64,000 nucleotides of DNA from Prolixibacter bellariivorans ATCC BAA-1284 (GCF_000621705.1 NZ_JHXO01000006.1:310001-374000), one strand, 5' to 3'; shown: positions 8,176 to 17,460, counted from the first letter of the stretch. The notes: a model not told the origin generated them from the sequence alone. Numbers and translations: made by a program.

Positions 8176-9294
8176 TTAAAGCGTTCCTTTAGTCGATGGC
8201 AACGAATTTTTCATGGGATCTTTTCGTATTGCCATCCGGATCGATTTGGCAAATGCCTTAAAAATTCCCTCAATTTTATGATGTTCATTTGTTCCTTCCG
8301 CTTTAATATTCAAATTGCAGAGTGCTGCGTCGGAAAATGATTTAAAAAAGTGAAAGAACATTTCCGTAGGCATATCACCAATCATCTCTCGCTTGAAATC
8401 TGCTTCCCATACCAACCACGGTCTACCGCCAAAGTCGAGTGCGACCTGCGCCAGGCAATCGTCCATAGGAAGACAAAAGCCGTAACGTTCGATTCCCCGT
8501 TTATCACCCAGCGCTTGCCGGAAGGCGTTTCCAAGGGCAATACCCGTATCTTCAATCGTATGATGTTCGTCTACTTCGAGGTCGCCATTCACATGAATGG
8601 TTAGGTCGCAACCGGAGTGCCGGGCAATCTGATCGAGCATGTGGTCGAAAAATCCCAGACCAGTTGAGATATTTCCCTTTCCTGAGCCATCCAAATCAAC
8701 CGTAATGTTGATTTTGGTTTCTGCAGTTTCCCGTTCAATGGTAGCGGTTCGTTCGCCTGTCGCCAGGAATTGAAAGACATCTTTCCAACTATTGGTTGTT
8801 AATACGCAATAAGCCTTCAGTTCTTCGTTTTCGATTTCCTCTGCAGAGAAGAAGATGGCTTTGGCTCCAAGATTTTTAGCTAGTTCCACGTCAGTCGGCC
8901 GGTCGCCGATGACAAACGAATTGGGCAAATCGTATTCTTCCGTAAAATATTTTTGCAACAAAGCGGTGCCGGGTTTTCGGGTGGGCGCATTGTCTTCCGG
9001 GAACGTGCGATCGATGTGAATTGCCTCGAACGTGATGCCTTCGTTTTCGAAAGCCTTCAGCATTTTATTGTGGGCAGGGTGGAAGGTTTCTTCCGGAAAC
9101 GAATCCGTTCCCAGTCCGTCCTGGTTGGTCACCATCACCAGCTCGAAATCGAGCAGGTTTCGGATGTTATAGAGATTTCGAAAAACACCCGGAATAAACT
9201 CCAGCTTTTCCAGCGAATCCAGCTGGTAATCCTCCGGCGGTTCCACCACCAGGGTTCCGTCCCGGTCTATGAAGAGTACTTTTTTCTTTTTCAT
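8176..9294 (-). CDS. hisB: Bifunctional histidinol-phosphatase / imidazoleglycerol-phosphate dehydratase
   Basis: 372 residues, a fusion of two enzymes. The N-terminal HAD phosphatase (about 1-170) has DRDGT with nucleophile D10 and D12, VTNQDGLGT as motif II and GDRPTDVE as motif III/IV. The C-terminal dehydratase (about 183-372) has [15 protein letters not shown] and [14 protein letters not shown], the histidines that bind manganese. It performs steps 6 and 8 of the pathway. It is the last gene of hisGDCB, 22 nt after hisC. Confidence 0.97.
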   Translation of the reverse strand: MKKKKVLFIDRDGTLVVEPPEDYQLDSLEKLEFIPGVFRNLYNIRNLLDFELVMVTNQDGLGTDSFPEETFHPAHNKMLKAFENEGITFEAIHIDRTFPEDNAPTRKPGTALLQKYFTEEYDLPNSFVIGDRPTDVELAKNLGAKAIFFSAEEIENEELKAYCVLTTNSWKDVFQFLATGERTATIERETAETKINITVDLDGSGKGNISTGLGFFDHMLDQIARHSGCDLTIHVNGDLEVDEHHTIEDTGIALGNAFRQALGDKRGIERYGFCLPMDDCLAQVALDFGGRPWLVWEADFKREMIGDMPTEMFFHFFKSFSDAALCNLNIKAEGTNEHHKIEGIFKAFAKSIRMAIRKDPMKNSLPSTKGTL

Positions 9295-9316
9295 GTTCAG
9301 ATGATATTGAACGCCT

Positions 9317-10354
9317 TTAAATTAATGCTTCCAGTGCTTCAATCAAGCGTTGGTTTTCCATCTCCGAACCAACACTAATGCGCAGGCTACCTTCACAAAG
9401 AGCGACTCCGGAGCGGTCGCGAACAATAATTCTTTCATCGACCAGGTAATTGTAAATTCCGCGCGGATCGTGTGTCTTCACCAGTAAAAAATTTGCATCG
9501 CTAGGGAAAACCTTGACGACAAATGGAAATTCCGTAAGCTTTTCAGCCAGCTTTTTTCTTTCGGCAACCAGAATTTTGACCCAATCCGATTTTTCTTTTT
9601 CCAGCTCTATCAGCTCTATTGCTTTTAGTTGTGTCAGGATATTGATGTTGTACGGATATTTGATGCGGTTCAGTACGTCAATAATTTCCTGGCCGGCAAA
9701 TGCCATTCCCAGTCTGATACCAGCCATTCCCCATGCTTTCGAGAATGTCTGTAATACCACCAGGTTGGGATGTTTGGCCAATAGTGGCAGAAGAGACTTC
9801 TCCGGGCAAAAGTCGATATAGGCTTCATCAACAACGACCAAGCCGTCGAAATTGTCCATGATTTCCAACATGGCATCCTGCTCCAAAGCATTCCCGGTAG
9901 GATTGTTCGGAGAGCAAAGGAAAATCATTTTGGTATTTTGTGTGACCGTATTCAGAACGGTTTTCACCGAAAGGGTGTAATCGGCATTCAGCGGTGCTTC
10001 AATAACTTTCACATCGTTCACATCGGCAGCCACACGATACATTCCGTAAGTGGGAGCAATGGCAACGATATTGTCTTTTCCGGGAGAACAAAATGCCCGA
10101 ATTAGCAAGTCGATGGGTTCATCGCTTCCATTGCCGAGAAAGATGTTTTCAGCGGGAACGTTTTTTACCGGAGCAATCTTGCTTTTCAGTTCTTTTTGCC
10201 TCGGGTCGGGATACCGGTTGTACGGAGCATTGAACGGATTTTCGTTGGCATCGAGAAAAACCGCGGCCTCGCCCGAAAATTCATCACGTGCCGAAGAATA
10301 CGGTTTCAATTTCCGGATGTTGTCCCTCAATAGTTTTTGTATATCGAATGTCAT
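9317..10354 (-). CDS. hisC: Histidinol-phosphate aminotransferase
   Basis: 345 residues, class I/II PLP aminotransferase. The Schiff-base lysine is K206 in [18 protein letters not shown] and VVDEAYIDF (the Asp that contacts the pyridine nitrogen, and a Tyr) are present, as is the C-terminal LRISVGS arginine. It converts imidazole acetol phosphate to histidinol phosphate with glutamate. It starts 3 nt after hisD, so the genes are coupled. Confidence 0.97.
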   Translation of the reverse strand: MTFDIQKLLRDNIRKLKPYSSARDEFSGEAAVFLDANENPFNAPYNRYPDPRQKELKSKIAPVKNVPAENIFLGNGSDEPIDLLIRAFCSPGKDNIVAIAPTYGMYRVAADVNDVKVIEAPLNADYTLSVKTVLNTVTQNTKMIFLCSPNNPTGNALEQDAMLEIMDNFDGLVVVDEAYIDFCPEKSLLPLLAKHPNLVVLQTFSKAWGMAGIRLGMAFAGQEIIDVLNRIKYPYNINILTQLKAIELIELEKEKSDWVKILVAERKKLAEKLTEFPFVVKVFPSDANFLLVKTHDPRGIYNYLVDERIIVRDRSGVALCEGSLRISVGSEMENQRLIEALEALI

Positions 10355-10357
10355 GAT

Positions 10358-11647
10358 CTATGATTCATCGCTGGAGTTGATACGCAAAGTCGCTGCATTC
10401 TTATGGGCGAAAAGCAATTCACCCTCGGCCATGGCTTCTATGGTAGGCCCCAATTGCTGGATACCTTCTCTGGAAATTTCCTGAAACGTAATTTTTTTGC
10501 AGAAGCTTTCCAGGTTCAGTCCGCTGAATGAGCGGGCCCATCCTTGTGTTGGAAGCGTATGGTTCGTCCCGGATGCATAATCACCAGCACTCTCAGGTGT
10601 GAAATTTCCCAGGAAAACCGAACCGGCATTGGTAATGCGGTCGGCGTGATTCGTCGTATTCCGTGTGGCAATGATGAGGTGTTCCGGTGCATAAAAATTG
10701 ATGAGTTCAACCATCTGCTCTTCATCGTTCACCAGAATAGCCCGACTATTTTCTAATGCTTTGGTAGCAATAGCCGCACGTGGCAATTCTGACATTTGCC
10801 TGTCGATTGCTTGCAATACTTTGGTAATAAGGGGTTCTTCGGTTGTTACCAGAATTACCTGGCTATCTGGACCGTGTTCGGCTTGTGATAACAAATCGGC
10901 TGCGATGAATTCAGGATTAGCCGATTCGTCAGCCATGATGGCCAGTTCCGATGGACCGGCAGGCATGTCGATAGCGCAATCGTTAACCGATACAATTTGT
11001 TTGGCAGCTGTGACCCATGAGTTGCCCGGACCAAAGATTTTATACACCCGAGGAACGGTTTCGGTTCCATAGGCCATGGCTCCGATAGCTTGAACTCCGC
11101 CAATTTTATAGATTCTGGAGACTTCGACCAACCCGGCAGCAAACAGGATGGCCGGATGAATCTCGCCTTTTTCATTAGGAGGTGTACAGAGAATAATCTC
11201 TTTGCAGCCGGCAATTTGAGCGGGAATTCCGAGCATTAAAACAGTGGAAAACAAAGGTGCAGATCCTCCCGGAATATAAAGTCCAACCTTGTCGATAGGT
11301 ACAGATTTCTGCCAGCACTTTACACCGGGTGTTGTTTCAATCATCCGCATGGGCGGCTTCTGTATCTCGTGGAAGGCGAGGATATTTTTAGCCGCTTTCT
11401 GGATGGCCTCCTTCAGCTTGGGCTCAATCATTTGGGCAGCATTCTCCATTTCGTCCTTGCTTACCCTGAATTCTTCCAGGTCGGCTCCATCGAAACGACG
11501 CGTATAATCACGAACAGCGGTATCACCTTTCTTCTTTACATTGTCAAGAATCATCCTGACGGTACTGTTAATCGAAGAATAGTTATTGGCCGGGCGCGAA
11601 AGGATTTTGGGCCAGGTATTAAAAAGGGGATAATTGTAAATCTGCAT
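10358..11647 (-). CDS. hisD: Histidinol dehydrogenase
   Basis: 429 residues, full length. Family blocks include PGGSAPLFSTVLML, GGVQAIGAMAYGTE, FGPGNSWVTAAKQ, DMPAGPSELAIMAD and LLSQAEHGPDSQ, whose Gln and His belong to the zinc and base set. PEHL near 330 carries another conserved Glu-His pair. It makes the last two NAD-dependent oxidations, histidinol to histidine. ATG start, 11 nt after hisG. Confidence 0.97.
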   Translation of the reverse strand: MQIYNYPLFNTWPKILSRPANNYSSINSTVRMILDNVKKKGDTAVRDYTRRFDGADLEEFRVSKDEMENAAQMIEPKLKEAIQKAAKNILAFHEIQKPPMRMIETTPGVKCWQKSVPIDKVGLYIPGGSAPLFSTVLMLGIPAQIAGCKEIILCTPPNEKGEIHPAILFAAGLVEVSRIYKIGGVQAIGAMAYGTETVPRVYKIFGPGNSWVTAAKQIVSVNDCAIDMPAGPSELAIMADESANPEFIAADLLSQAEHGPDSQVILVTTEEPLITKVLQAIDRQMSELPRAAIATKALENSRAILVNDEEQMVELINFYAPEHLIIATRNTTNHADRITNAGSVFLGNFTPESAGDYASGTNHTLPTQGWARSFSGLNLESFCKKITFQEISREGIQQLGPTIEAMAEGELLFAHKNAATLRINSSDES

Positions 11648-11658
11648 TGATTGGATTT

Positions 11659-12525
11659 TTATAGTATCATTTTTTCAATTGGTACAACCAGTATTCCCTC
11701 TGCTCCGTTTTTTTTCAGGTTACCGATTACTTCCCAAAATTCATTATCGTCGATAACCGAGTGAAGTGAACTCCAGCCTTCTTTAGCCAGCGGCATTACG
11801 GTTGGAGAAGTCGTTCCGGGCAGCACTTCAACAATTTTATCTAATTTATGGTTCGGAGCGTTTAGCAGGATATATTTTTTCCCTTTCCCCATTTCCACTG
11901 ACTCAATTCTGAAAATCAGTTCATCAAGGATACCTTGTTTTTCTTTGGACAGTTTTGGATTCGCAACCAAAACAGCCTCTGATTTCATTACCACTTCCAC
12001 TTCTTTCAGCCGGTTGCTAACCAGCGTACTTCCGGAACTTACAATATCGAAAATGGCATCGGCCAGACCAATACCCGGAGCTATTTCTACAGAACCGGTA
12101 ATCACATGAATCTCCGCATCAATTTTCTTTTCAGCCAAAAATTCCTTCAGAATCTCCGGGTAGGAGGTGGCGATTTTCTTCCCGTTAAACCATTTTGGTC
12201 CTGGATATTCGCTTACCATTGATTGTGGGATGGCCAACGAAAGTCGACACTTGCTGAACCCCAGATGTTTGATGACATCAACCTGTTGCTTTTTCTCGGC
12301 CACTTCGTTTAAACCGACGATCCCGATATCAGCAACACCGTCAGCAACTGACTGTGGGATATCATCGTCCCGAAGGTACAAAACTTCCATGGGAAAATTC
12401 TTGGCTGCAGAGATGAGTCTTCTCTTGCCGGAAATCAGATCAATGCCGGTTTCTTTAATCAAACCGACGGAATCTTCATTCAGGCGGCCTTTAGTCTGAA
12501 TCGCGATGCGTAATGTTGAGTTCAT
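11659..12525 (-). CDS. hisG: ATP phosphoribosyltransferase, long (regulated) form
   Basis: 288 residues, the long HisG form: a two-lobed catalytic part (about 1-210) and a C-terminal ACT-like domain (about 215-288) that binds histidine for feedback inhibition. Visible blocks are IAIQTKGRLNEDS at the start, GVADIGIVGLNEV, and EIAPGIGLADAIFDIVSSGSTL, the phosphoribosyl-pyrophosphate loop. It commits ATP and PRPP to histidine. As the first gene of hisGDCB it lies 16 nt after an attenuator terminator and should be controlled at both the transcript and the enzyme level. Confidence 0.97.
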   Translation of the reverse strand: MNSTLRIAIQTKGRLNEDSVGLIKETGIDLISGKRRLISAAKNFPMEVLYLRDDDIPQSVADGVADIGIVGLNEVAEKKQQVDVIKHLGFSKCRLSLAIPQSMVSEYPGPKWFNGKKIATSYPEILKEFLAEKKIDAEIHVITGSVEIAPGIGLADAIFDIVSSGSTLVSNRLKEVEVVMKSEAVLVANPKLSKEKQGILDELIFRIESVEMGKGKKYILLNAPNHKLDKIVEVLPGTTSPTVMPLAKEGWSSLHSVIDDNEFWEVIGNLKKNGAEGILVVPIEKMIL

Positions 12526-12540
12526 GACAAATTTTTAGAT

Positions 12541-12574
12541 GAAAAAAAAGGCTTACCCCGATTAAGGTAAGCCT
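12541..12574 (-). terminator. Attenuator terminator (3:4 hairpin) of the his operon
   Basis: Minus-strand hairpin: 9-bp perfect stem AGGCTTACC / GGTAAGCCT (plus-strand 12566-12574 and 12549-12557), 8-nt loop, then eight T just before the hisG start at 12525. It lies between the leader peptide and hisG, so it can only act as premature termination. The 5' arm can instead pair with 12613-12620 (8 bp, one G-U), which would stop it forming. Confidence 0.88.
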
Positions 12575-12606
12575 GATAATTTTAATGAATATTCTTAGAC
12601 ATTTCA

Positions 12607-12648
12607 ATTACGGCCTACCTTTTAGCAGGAAATGATGATGACCGTAAT
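12607..12648 (-). promoter_or_regulatory. His leader RNA segments 1 and 2 (protector/antiterminator)
   Basis: Minus-strand RNA. Segment 1, ATTACGG (plus 12642-12648, inside the His-Tyr-Gly codons), pairs perfectly with CCGTAAT of segment 2 (12607-12613, at the leader stop codon). The adjoining GGTAGGCC of segment 2 (12613-12620) can pair with GGCTTACC of segment 3 (12566-12573). A ribosome stalled on the His codons would cover segment 1, free segment 2 and prevent the terminator. This is the classic amino-acid attenuation logic; pairings were found by eye. Confidence 0.8.
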
Positions 12649-12667
12649 GGAAAATTGCGTTGTTCAT
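12608..12667 (-). CDS. hisL: his operon leader peptide
   Basis: A 19-codon ORF with ATG start on the minus strand, reading MNNAIFHYGHHHFLLKGRP then TAA. Four of 19 residues are histidine, three of them consecutive, all using CAT. It lies 82 nt upstream of hisG and is followed by the mutually exclusive hairpins expected for ribosome-mediated attenuation. Low charged tRNA-His should stall the ribosome at the His run and allow read-through into hisGDCB. The peptide itself probably has no other role. The ORF is below common length cutoffs and would be missed by gene finders. Confidence 0.88.
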   Translation of the reverse strand: MNNAIFHYGHHHFLLKGRP

Positions 12668-12683
12668 AATCTTGTTGTTGCTG

Positions 12684-12714
12684 CAATGATACGTATTTTA
12701 GAAAAACGACGCAA
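12684..12714 (-). promoter_or_regulatory. Candidate promoter of the his operon
   Basis: On the minus strand TTG (12712-12714), 20 nt, then TATCATTG (12684-12691), one mismatch from the Bacteroidota -7 consensus TAnnTTTG. The transcript would start about 10-13 nt before the leader ATG at 12667, a short 5' end suited to attenuation. Confidence 0.55.
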
Positions 12715-12804
12715 CAGCAGCGAAAAATAATGGAGGTATTTTAATGTTTAATTAATGCGAAATAAGAATTACGGAGCATTAATTATGTGCATTGCTCATA
12801 TATG

Positions 12805-12831
12805 AAAAAGAGGCAACCTTTCGATTGCCTC
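12805..12831 (-). terminator. Terminator of grpE-dnaJ
   Basis: 7-bp stem GAGGCAA / TTGCCTC (plus 12810-12816 and 12825-12831), 8-nt loop, followed on the minus strand by five T. It lies 7 nt after the dnaJ stop. Confidence 0.85.
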
Positions 12832-12837
12832 CATTTA

Positions 12838-13989
12838 TCAGAACATATCTTTTACCTTGTCAAAGAAATTGCGATCTTCTGAACCGACATTTTTTGCACT
12901 GAAATTATCTGATTCCTGAAGTTTTTCCATTTGTTTCTTTTCGTCGTTGCTAAGCTTCTTAGGTACCCATACATGAATGCGAACCAGCAAATCGCCGCGT
13001 CCGTAACCGTTCAAATCGGGTAATCCTTTTCCGCGAAGGCGAAGAATCTTTTCCGGTTGTGTGCCGGCATCCACTTTCACTTTCACCTTGTTATCAACTG
13101 TTGGAATCTCAGCGGTAGTACCCAGCGCCAGGTCGGGGAACGATACATAAAGATTGTAAATCAAATCGTTCTCATCCCGTATCAGTTCCGGATCCTTTAC
13201 TTCGTTGATGAGTACCAGTAAGTCGCCGGGAACACCACCACGCCGGGCGGCATTTCCTTTTCCGCTAACGGAAAGTTGCATACCTTCCGCTACGCCAGGC
13301 GGTATTTTAATGTTGATAATCTCTTCACCTCTGACAATTCCTTCGCCGTGGCATTTGTCACACTTGTGTGTAATAATTTGGCCTTCGCCACCACAGGTGG
13401 GACAGGTGGATGTTGTCTGCATCTGCCCAAGGAAAGTATTGCTAATGCGCGTAACCTGGCCGGAACCGTGGCACGTGGAACAGGAGCTGTATCCATTGCT
13501 TCCTTTCGCTCCACTACCGTGACAGCTATCGCAGGTAACGTATTTCTTAACTTTTATTTTCTTTTCTGCACCGTGAGCAATCTCTTTCAGCGTCAGGCTG
13601 GCTTTAACCCGAAGGTTCGAACCACGGTTCGTGCGGCGGTGTGTGCGTCCACCTCCTGAACCGAATCCTCCAAATCCACCAAATCCTCCACCAAAAATAT
13701 CACCAAACATGGAGAAGATATCGTCCATGGACATGTCATGGCCACTGAATCCACCTTGACCACCGCCAAGACCGGAGTGTCCAAATTGGTCATATCTCTG
13801 ACGTTTTTCAGGGTTGCTTAGTACTTCGTAAGCCTCGGCAGCCTCTTTAAAATTCTCTTCAGCCGCTTTGTCACCCGGATTTTTGTCAGGGTGGAACTGA
13901 ATCGCCTTTTTTCGGTAGGCTTTTTTTATCTCTTCCGGGCTTGCACTTTTGCTAACCCCCAAAACTTCATAATAATCTCTTTTTGCCAT
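12838..13989 (-). CDS. dnaJ: Chaperone DnaJ (Hsp40), type I
   Basis: 383 residues with all type I domains in order: J domain 1-70 with HPD at 33-35, Gly/Phe-rich linker about 71-113, four CxxCxGxG zinc repeats (C153/C156, C170/C173, C196/C199, C210/C213), then the C-terminal substrate-binding domains. It stimulates the ATPase of DnaK and delivers unfolded clients. It lies 38 nt after grpE and ends 7 nt before a terminator, so the two form one unit. dnaK is not in the window. Confidence 0.98.
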   Translation of the reverse strand: MAKRDYYEVLGVSKSASPEEIKKAYRKKAIQFHPDKNPGDKAAEENFKEAAEAYEVLSNPEKRQRYDQFGHSGLGGGQGGFSGHDMSMDDIFSMFGDIFGGGFGGFGGFGSGGGRTHRRTNRGSNLRVKASLTLKEIAHGAEKKIKVKKYVTCDSCHGSGAKGSNGYSSCSTCHGSGQVTRISNTFLGQMQTTSTCPTCGGEGQIITHKCDKCHGEGIVRGEEIINIKIPPGVAEGMQLSVSGKGNAARRGGVPGDLLVLINEVKDPELIRDENDLIYNLYVSFPDLALGTTAEIPTVDNKVKVKVDAGTQPEKILRLRGKGLPDLNGYGRGDLLVRIHVWVPKKLSNDEKKQMEKLQESDNFSAKNVGSEDRNFFDKVKDMF

Positions 13990-14027
13990 TATCCGATTTC
14001 TTTCCTGTCAGTTAAAATCTTCCGTTT

Positions 14028-14666
14028 TTATTCACCAACGACTACTTTGGCAAATCGAATCACTTTCTCATTCAATACGTATCCCTTCTGGATCACATCT
14101 ACCACTTTGCCTTTCAGTTCCTCGGAAGGTGCCGGAATTTTCGTCAGGGCTTCATGTAGATCAGTATCAAATTCTGTTCCGTTGGCCTCAATCTCCTTAA
14201 TGCCATTCTGATTCAGAAAATCTTTGAATTTACTGTAGATCAGTTGCACACCGTCTTTTACAGCATTTTCTTCAAGCCCTTGTTCCATTGAGCCAATGGC
14301 GCGTTCAAAATCATCGATAACGGGAAGAATGTTGGTCAAAATGCTTTCTCCAGCTGTTTTGGTCAGCTCCATTTTTTCCTTCAATGTTCTTCTGCGGTAG
14401 TTATCAAACTCAGCAGAAAGGCGCAGATATTTGTCATTCATCTGTTCAATCTGCTTTTCCAACTCTGCTATTTTGTCCGCGTCTTTGTCTTTTTTGGACT
14501 TTTTCTTGTCTTTTTTATCCTCGTGCTTCTCTTCTGATTGCTTTTCTTTTTCTGCAGTTGAAACTTCGTCACCTTCGGAGGAGCTGTTTTTTGTCACTTC
14601 TTTTTCTTCCATTTGGTTGGTATTCATTTCCTTTTGTTCCTCCTGTTTGTTTTTTTCTTTGCTCAT
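14028..14666 (-). CDS. grpE: DnaK nucleotide-exchange factor GrpE
   Basis: 212 residues. The first 65 are very charged, low-complexity and rich in Lys/Glu, then a long coiled coil (IAELEKQIEQMNDKYLRLSAEFDNYRRR, about 66-95) and the C-terminal beta domain with VDVIQKGYVLNEKVIRFAKVVV. The dimer releases ADP from DnaK. The charged N-terminal tail is longer than in E. coli but common in Bacteroidota. It is first in the grpE-dnaJ operon. No CIRCE element is visible in the leader. Confidence 0.95.
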   Translation of the reverse strand: MSKEKNKQEEQKEMNTNQMEEKEVTKNSSSEGDEVSTAEKEKQSEEKHEDKKDKKKSKKDKDADKIAELEKQIEQMNDKYLRLSAEFDNYRRRTLKEKMELTKTAGESILTNILPVIDDFERAIGSMEQGLEENAVKDGVQLIYSKFKDFLNQNGIKEIEANGTEFDTDLHEALTKIPAPSEELKGKVVDVIQKGYVLNEKVIRFAKVVVGE

Positions 14667-14795
14667 ACGATTGAAGTTTTCTAAACAAGTTCGTCACTGT
14701 TCAACAAAACTTTTGCCAATTGCTGATTTCGGACAATTTGACATTTTTCTTCCCGACCGACTGTCAAGCCGATTGCATTGAAATAGAGTTGTCCG

Positions 14796-14828
14796 CAAAA
14801 GTAAGGAATCCTATCGGACTGTTTACAA
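14796..14828 (-). promoter_or_regulatory. Candidate promoter of grpE-dnaJ
   Basis: Minus strand: TTG (14826-14828), 22 nt, TACTTTTG (14796-14803), a full match to TAnnTTTG. It overlaps the 3' end of the preceding tlpA-like gene region and would give a leader of about 125 nt. Confidence 0.5.
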
Positions 14829-14829
14829 A

Positions 14830-15384
14830 TTATTTTTGTAAGGTCGAAAGCGTTTCAATCAACCGGTTACCACGCAAATTTCGGGCAACAATAACTCCAT
14901 TGCCATTGATGAGGAAGTTGGTGGGAATACCGCGCACACCGTAAACGCCCGCATATTTTGACATCCAGCCTTTCAAATCACTTACTTGCCATGGCCATGA
15001 CAGGCCATCCATTTTAATCGCGCGTTCCCAGGCTGTGTGACTTTGGTCGAGAGAAACACTAAAAACGGTAAATCCTTTGCCTTCAACGAAATTCTTATCC
15101 TTAAATTCATCGTAAGCTTTTACGACATTCGGATTTTCGCGACGGCAAGGTCCACACCACGACGCCCAAAAGTCGATCAAAACCATTTTACCACGAAGAG
15201 CGGAAAGTTTGAGGGTATCGCCATTGATGCTGGTTTCCACGATATTGGGCGCTGTTCTTCCGATTGACGTTCCGACCGGAGGAGAAGTGCTTTTATTTTT
15301 ATGGTTTTTGGCAGAGCTTGTTTGTGCCGCAAAGGCAACAAAAGCGGATATTAATAGTGATAAGGTGAAAGTACGATATTTCAT
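14830..15384 (-). CDS. TlpA-family thiol-disulfide protein, exported
   Basis: 184 residues: signal peptide MKYRTFTLSLLISAFVAFAA, then a single thioredoxin-fold domain. The redox motif is WCGPC (C77, C80) in DFWASWCGPCRRENP, and the cis-proline loop is VRGIPTNFLI, both fully typical of TlpA/ResA. It should reduce or maintain thiols in the periplasm. It lies 40 nt after murA and may share its transcript. It is distinct from the other TlpA-type protein at 6232-6798, which has WCGVC. Confidence 0.9.
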   Translation of the reverse strand: MKYRTFTLSLLISAFVAFAAQTSSAKNHKNKSTSPPVGTSIGRTAPNIVETSINGDTLKLSALRGKMVLIDFWASWCGPCRRENPNVVKAYDEFKDKNFVEGKGFTVFSVSLDQSHTAWERAIKMDGLSWPWQVSDLKGWMSKYAGVYGVRGIPTNFLINGNGVIVARNLRGNRLIETLSTLQK

Positions 15385-15424
15385 GACTATTTTTTTGAAG
15401 TTAGACGTTCAGGAATTGCGTTCC

Positions 15425-16732
15425 TTACGATTCTCTTACAATCTTCGCGCCAAGACTGTTCAACCGAACGTCTATTGCTTCGTAACCCCGGTCTATTTGC
15501 TCGATGTGATCGATGGTGGAAGTGCCCGTAGCGGAGAGAGCTGCGATAAGCAGTGCCACTCCGGCACGGATGTCAGGAGATGTCATGTGTGTTCCTCTTA
15601 GTTGCACTGCTCGGTCAAGACCGATAACAGTTGCGCGATGAGGGTCACAGAGAATAATTTTGGCGCCCATGTCAATCAACCGGTCAACAAAAAACAGGCG
15701 GCTTTCGAACATTTTTTGGTGTATCAAAACACTACCCCGCGCCTGTGTTGCTACGACAAGAAAAACACTGAGCAAGTCGGGGGTTAATCCGGGCCAGGGC
15801 GCATCGGCAATAGACATGATGGAACCGTCAATAAACGATTCCACTTCGTAATGTTCCTGGGAAGGAATAAAAAGATCGTCGCCCCGGTTTTCAACATGAA
15901 TGCCTAACCGTCGAAAAGCATCGGGAATGATACCTAGGTTATGTAACGAAACATTTTTAATTGTCAGAGCGGAGGAAGTCATGGCTGCGAGACCGATAAA
16001 ACTTCCTACTTCAATCATATCGGGAAGCAGCGTATGATTGCAGCCACTAAGAGAATCAACACCATCAATAATCAACAGATTGGAGCCAATCCCACTGATG
16101 TTTGCTCCCATCGAATTGAGCATCCTGCATAACTGTTGCACATAGGGCTCGCAGGCAGCATTGTAAATTGTTGTGGTTCCTTTGGCCAGCGTTGCGGCCA
16201 TTACCAGGTTGGCTGTACCGGTCACCGAAGCTTCATCAAGAAGCATATAAGTGCCGGTGAGTCGGTTCGCCTTAATTTGGTATTGACATTTATCGGCATC
16301 ATAGTGGAAATCAGCGCCCATCTTTTCGAGTCCGATGAAGTGGGTGTCTAACCTGCGGCGTCCTATTTTATCTCCACCGGGTTGTGGAATAATCCCTTTC
16401 CCGAAGCGAGCCAGTAACGGACCGATTATCATGATGGAACCGCGCAGGCCACCTGCCAGCTTCCTGAATTCTTCAGTATTGATGTAACTGATGTTGACCT
16501 GGTTGGCCAGAAAGTTGTAATTCCCTTTCTCTTTACGGGTAACTTTCACGCCAAATCCTCTCAGCATTTCGATGAGTTTCAGGACATCGCTGATTTCGGG
16601 AATGTTGGAAATGTTTACTTCCTCGTCGGTGAGTAAGACGGCACAAATTACCTGTAACGCTTCGTTTTTGGCTCCCTGGGGAATCAGTTCTCCGGTGAGT
16701 TGTTGGCCACCTTCTATGATAAACCGTGCCAT
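15425..16732 (-). CDS. murA: UDP-N-acetylglucosamine 1-carboxyvinyltransferase
   Basis: 435 residues, EPSP-synthase-like fold. It adds the enolpyruvyl group of PEP to UDP-GlcNAc, the first committed step of peptidoglycan synthesis. QGAKNEALQV at the N-terminus carries the conserved Lys-Asn pair. The loop that holds the catalytic cysteine in E. coli (PGGC) reads PGGDKIGRRRLDTH here, with D121 in the cysteine position. The same change in Mycobacterium and Chlamydia gives intrinsic fosfomycin resistance. It lies 12 nt after the DUF4290 gene, in one operon. Confidence 0.97.
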   Translation of the reverse strand: MARFIIEGGQQLTGELIPQGAKNEALQVICAVLLTDEEVNISNIPEISDVLKLIEMLRGFGVKVTRKEKGNYNFLANQVNISYINTEEFRKLAGGLRGSIMIIGPLLARFGKGIIPQPGGDKIGRRRLDTHFIGLEKMGADFHYDADKCQYQIKANRLTGTYMLLDEASVTGTANLVMAATLAKGTTTIYNAACEPYVQQLCRMLNSMGANISGIGSNLLIIDGVDSLSGCNHTLLPDMIEVGSFIGLAAMTSSALTIKNVSLHNLGIIPDAFRRLGIHVENRGDDLFIPSQEHYEVESFIDGSIMSIADAPWPGLTPDLLSVFLVVATQARGSVLIHQKMFESRLFFVDRLIDMGAKIILCDPHRATVIGLDRAVQLRGTHMTSPDIRAGVALLIAALSATGTSTIDHIEQIDRGYEAIDVRLNSLGAKIVRES

Positions 16733-16744
16733 GTAAGTCGCTAA

Positions 16745-17356
16745 TTACTTGTGTTTCCGGTTCGCTCCTTTACTTTTCTTTTTATTACTGCTTCCGCCGG
16801 TTCTGAGTATGTCGCGTGCATCGGCAAGCCTGGGGGCTTCCTCAATTTTCAGGCTACCTTCCGATAATTCTTCCAGGTCCTTTAGTATCTTATCATCGTT
16901 TACTGTTTCCTTATTCCAAACCACAAACGATTTTTTCATCTGATTAGCCAGCATTTGAATGAGCTGCTTTTTTTCCGGAGTTCCATCTTCGTACTGGGAA
17001 GCTTGCTCAATCATCTTTTCAACAAGTTTTCCGTAGTGACGATATTTTATGGGCGTATGATCGTAAGGCACCGACTTGGGTTTTTCCAGAAAGGTTTCCG
17101 GGCGAGGAGGATCATACGGGTAGTCAATATCAAGTTTAAAATCGGACATGATGGCAATGTGATCCCATAATTTATGCCTGAAGTCGCTGACATCACGCAG
17201 GTAGGGATACATGTTTCCCATGATCTCAATAATTTGATTGGCTGCACGGTTTCTTTCTTCGCGGTCTTCGATAGAAACCACGTAGTCAACCATTTTGTGA
17301 ATATTCCTTCCGTATTCAGGAAGCTTCAGTTTTTTACGATTCGAGTTATAATCCAT
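16745..17356 (-). CDS. DUF4290 domain protein
   Basis: 203 residues from the ATG that gives MDYNSNRKKLKLPEYGRNI, the start typical of the family; an ATG at 17389 would add 11 residues. DUF4290 is a Bacteroidota-restricted family of unknown function. Visible features are charged helices, DYPYDPPRPETF near residue 80 and a basic, low-complexity tail (SSNKKKSKGANRKHK). No signal peptide, so cytoplasmic. Conserved coupling to murA suggests a role near wall synthesis (inference only). Confidence 0.82.
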   Translation of the reverse strand: MDYNSNRKKLKLPEYGRNIHKMVDYVVSIEDREERNRAANQIIEIMGNMYPYLRDVSDFRHKLWDHIAIMSDFKLDIDYPYDPPRPETFLEKPKSVPYDHTPIKYRHYGKLVEKMIEQASQYEDGTPEKKQLIQMLANQMKKSFVVWNKETVNDDKILKDLEELSEGSLKIEEAPRLADARDILRTGGSSNKKKSKGANRKHK

Positions 17357-17430
17357 TGAAAAGTATCTTCGGTTAAGTGGCATTTGCATAATGCAGGAAT
17401 ATCAGGCAAAAGCACGAAGGATTTCGATCA

Positions 17431-17460
17431 CAAATCTAATCCTTTTACCGCATATTACAA
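17431..17460 (-). promoter_or_regulatory. Promoter of DUF4290-murA-tlpA
   Basis: Minus strand: TTG (17458-17460), exactly 19 nt, TAGATTTG (17431-17438). Both elements and the spacing match the Bacteroidota primary sigma consensus. Confidence 0.68.

Noticed and set aside
14667-14829. TTGACA and TGTCAA repeats in the grpE leader as a heat-shock operator
   Set aside because: Arms are 6 nt and 18 nt apart, and do not match CIRCE or another known element; chance is likely.
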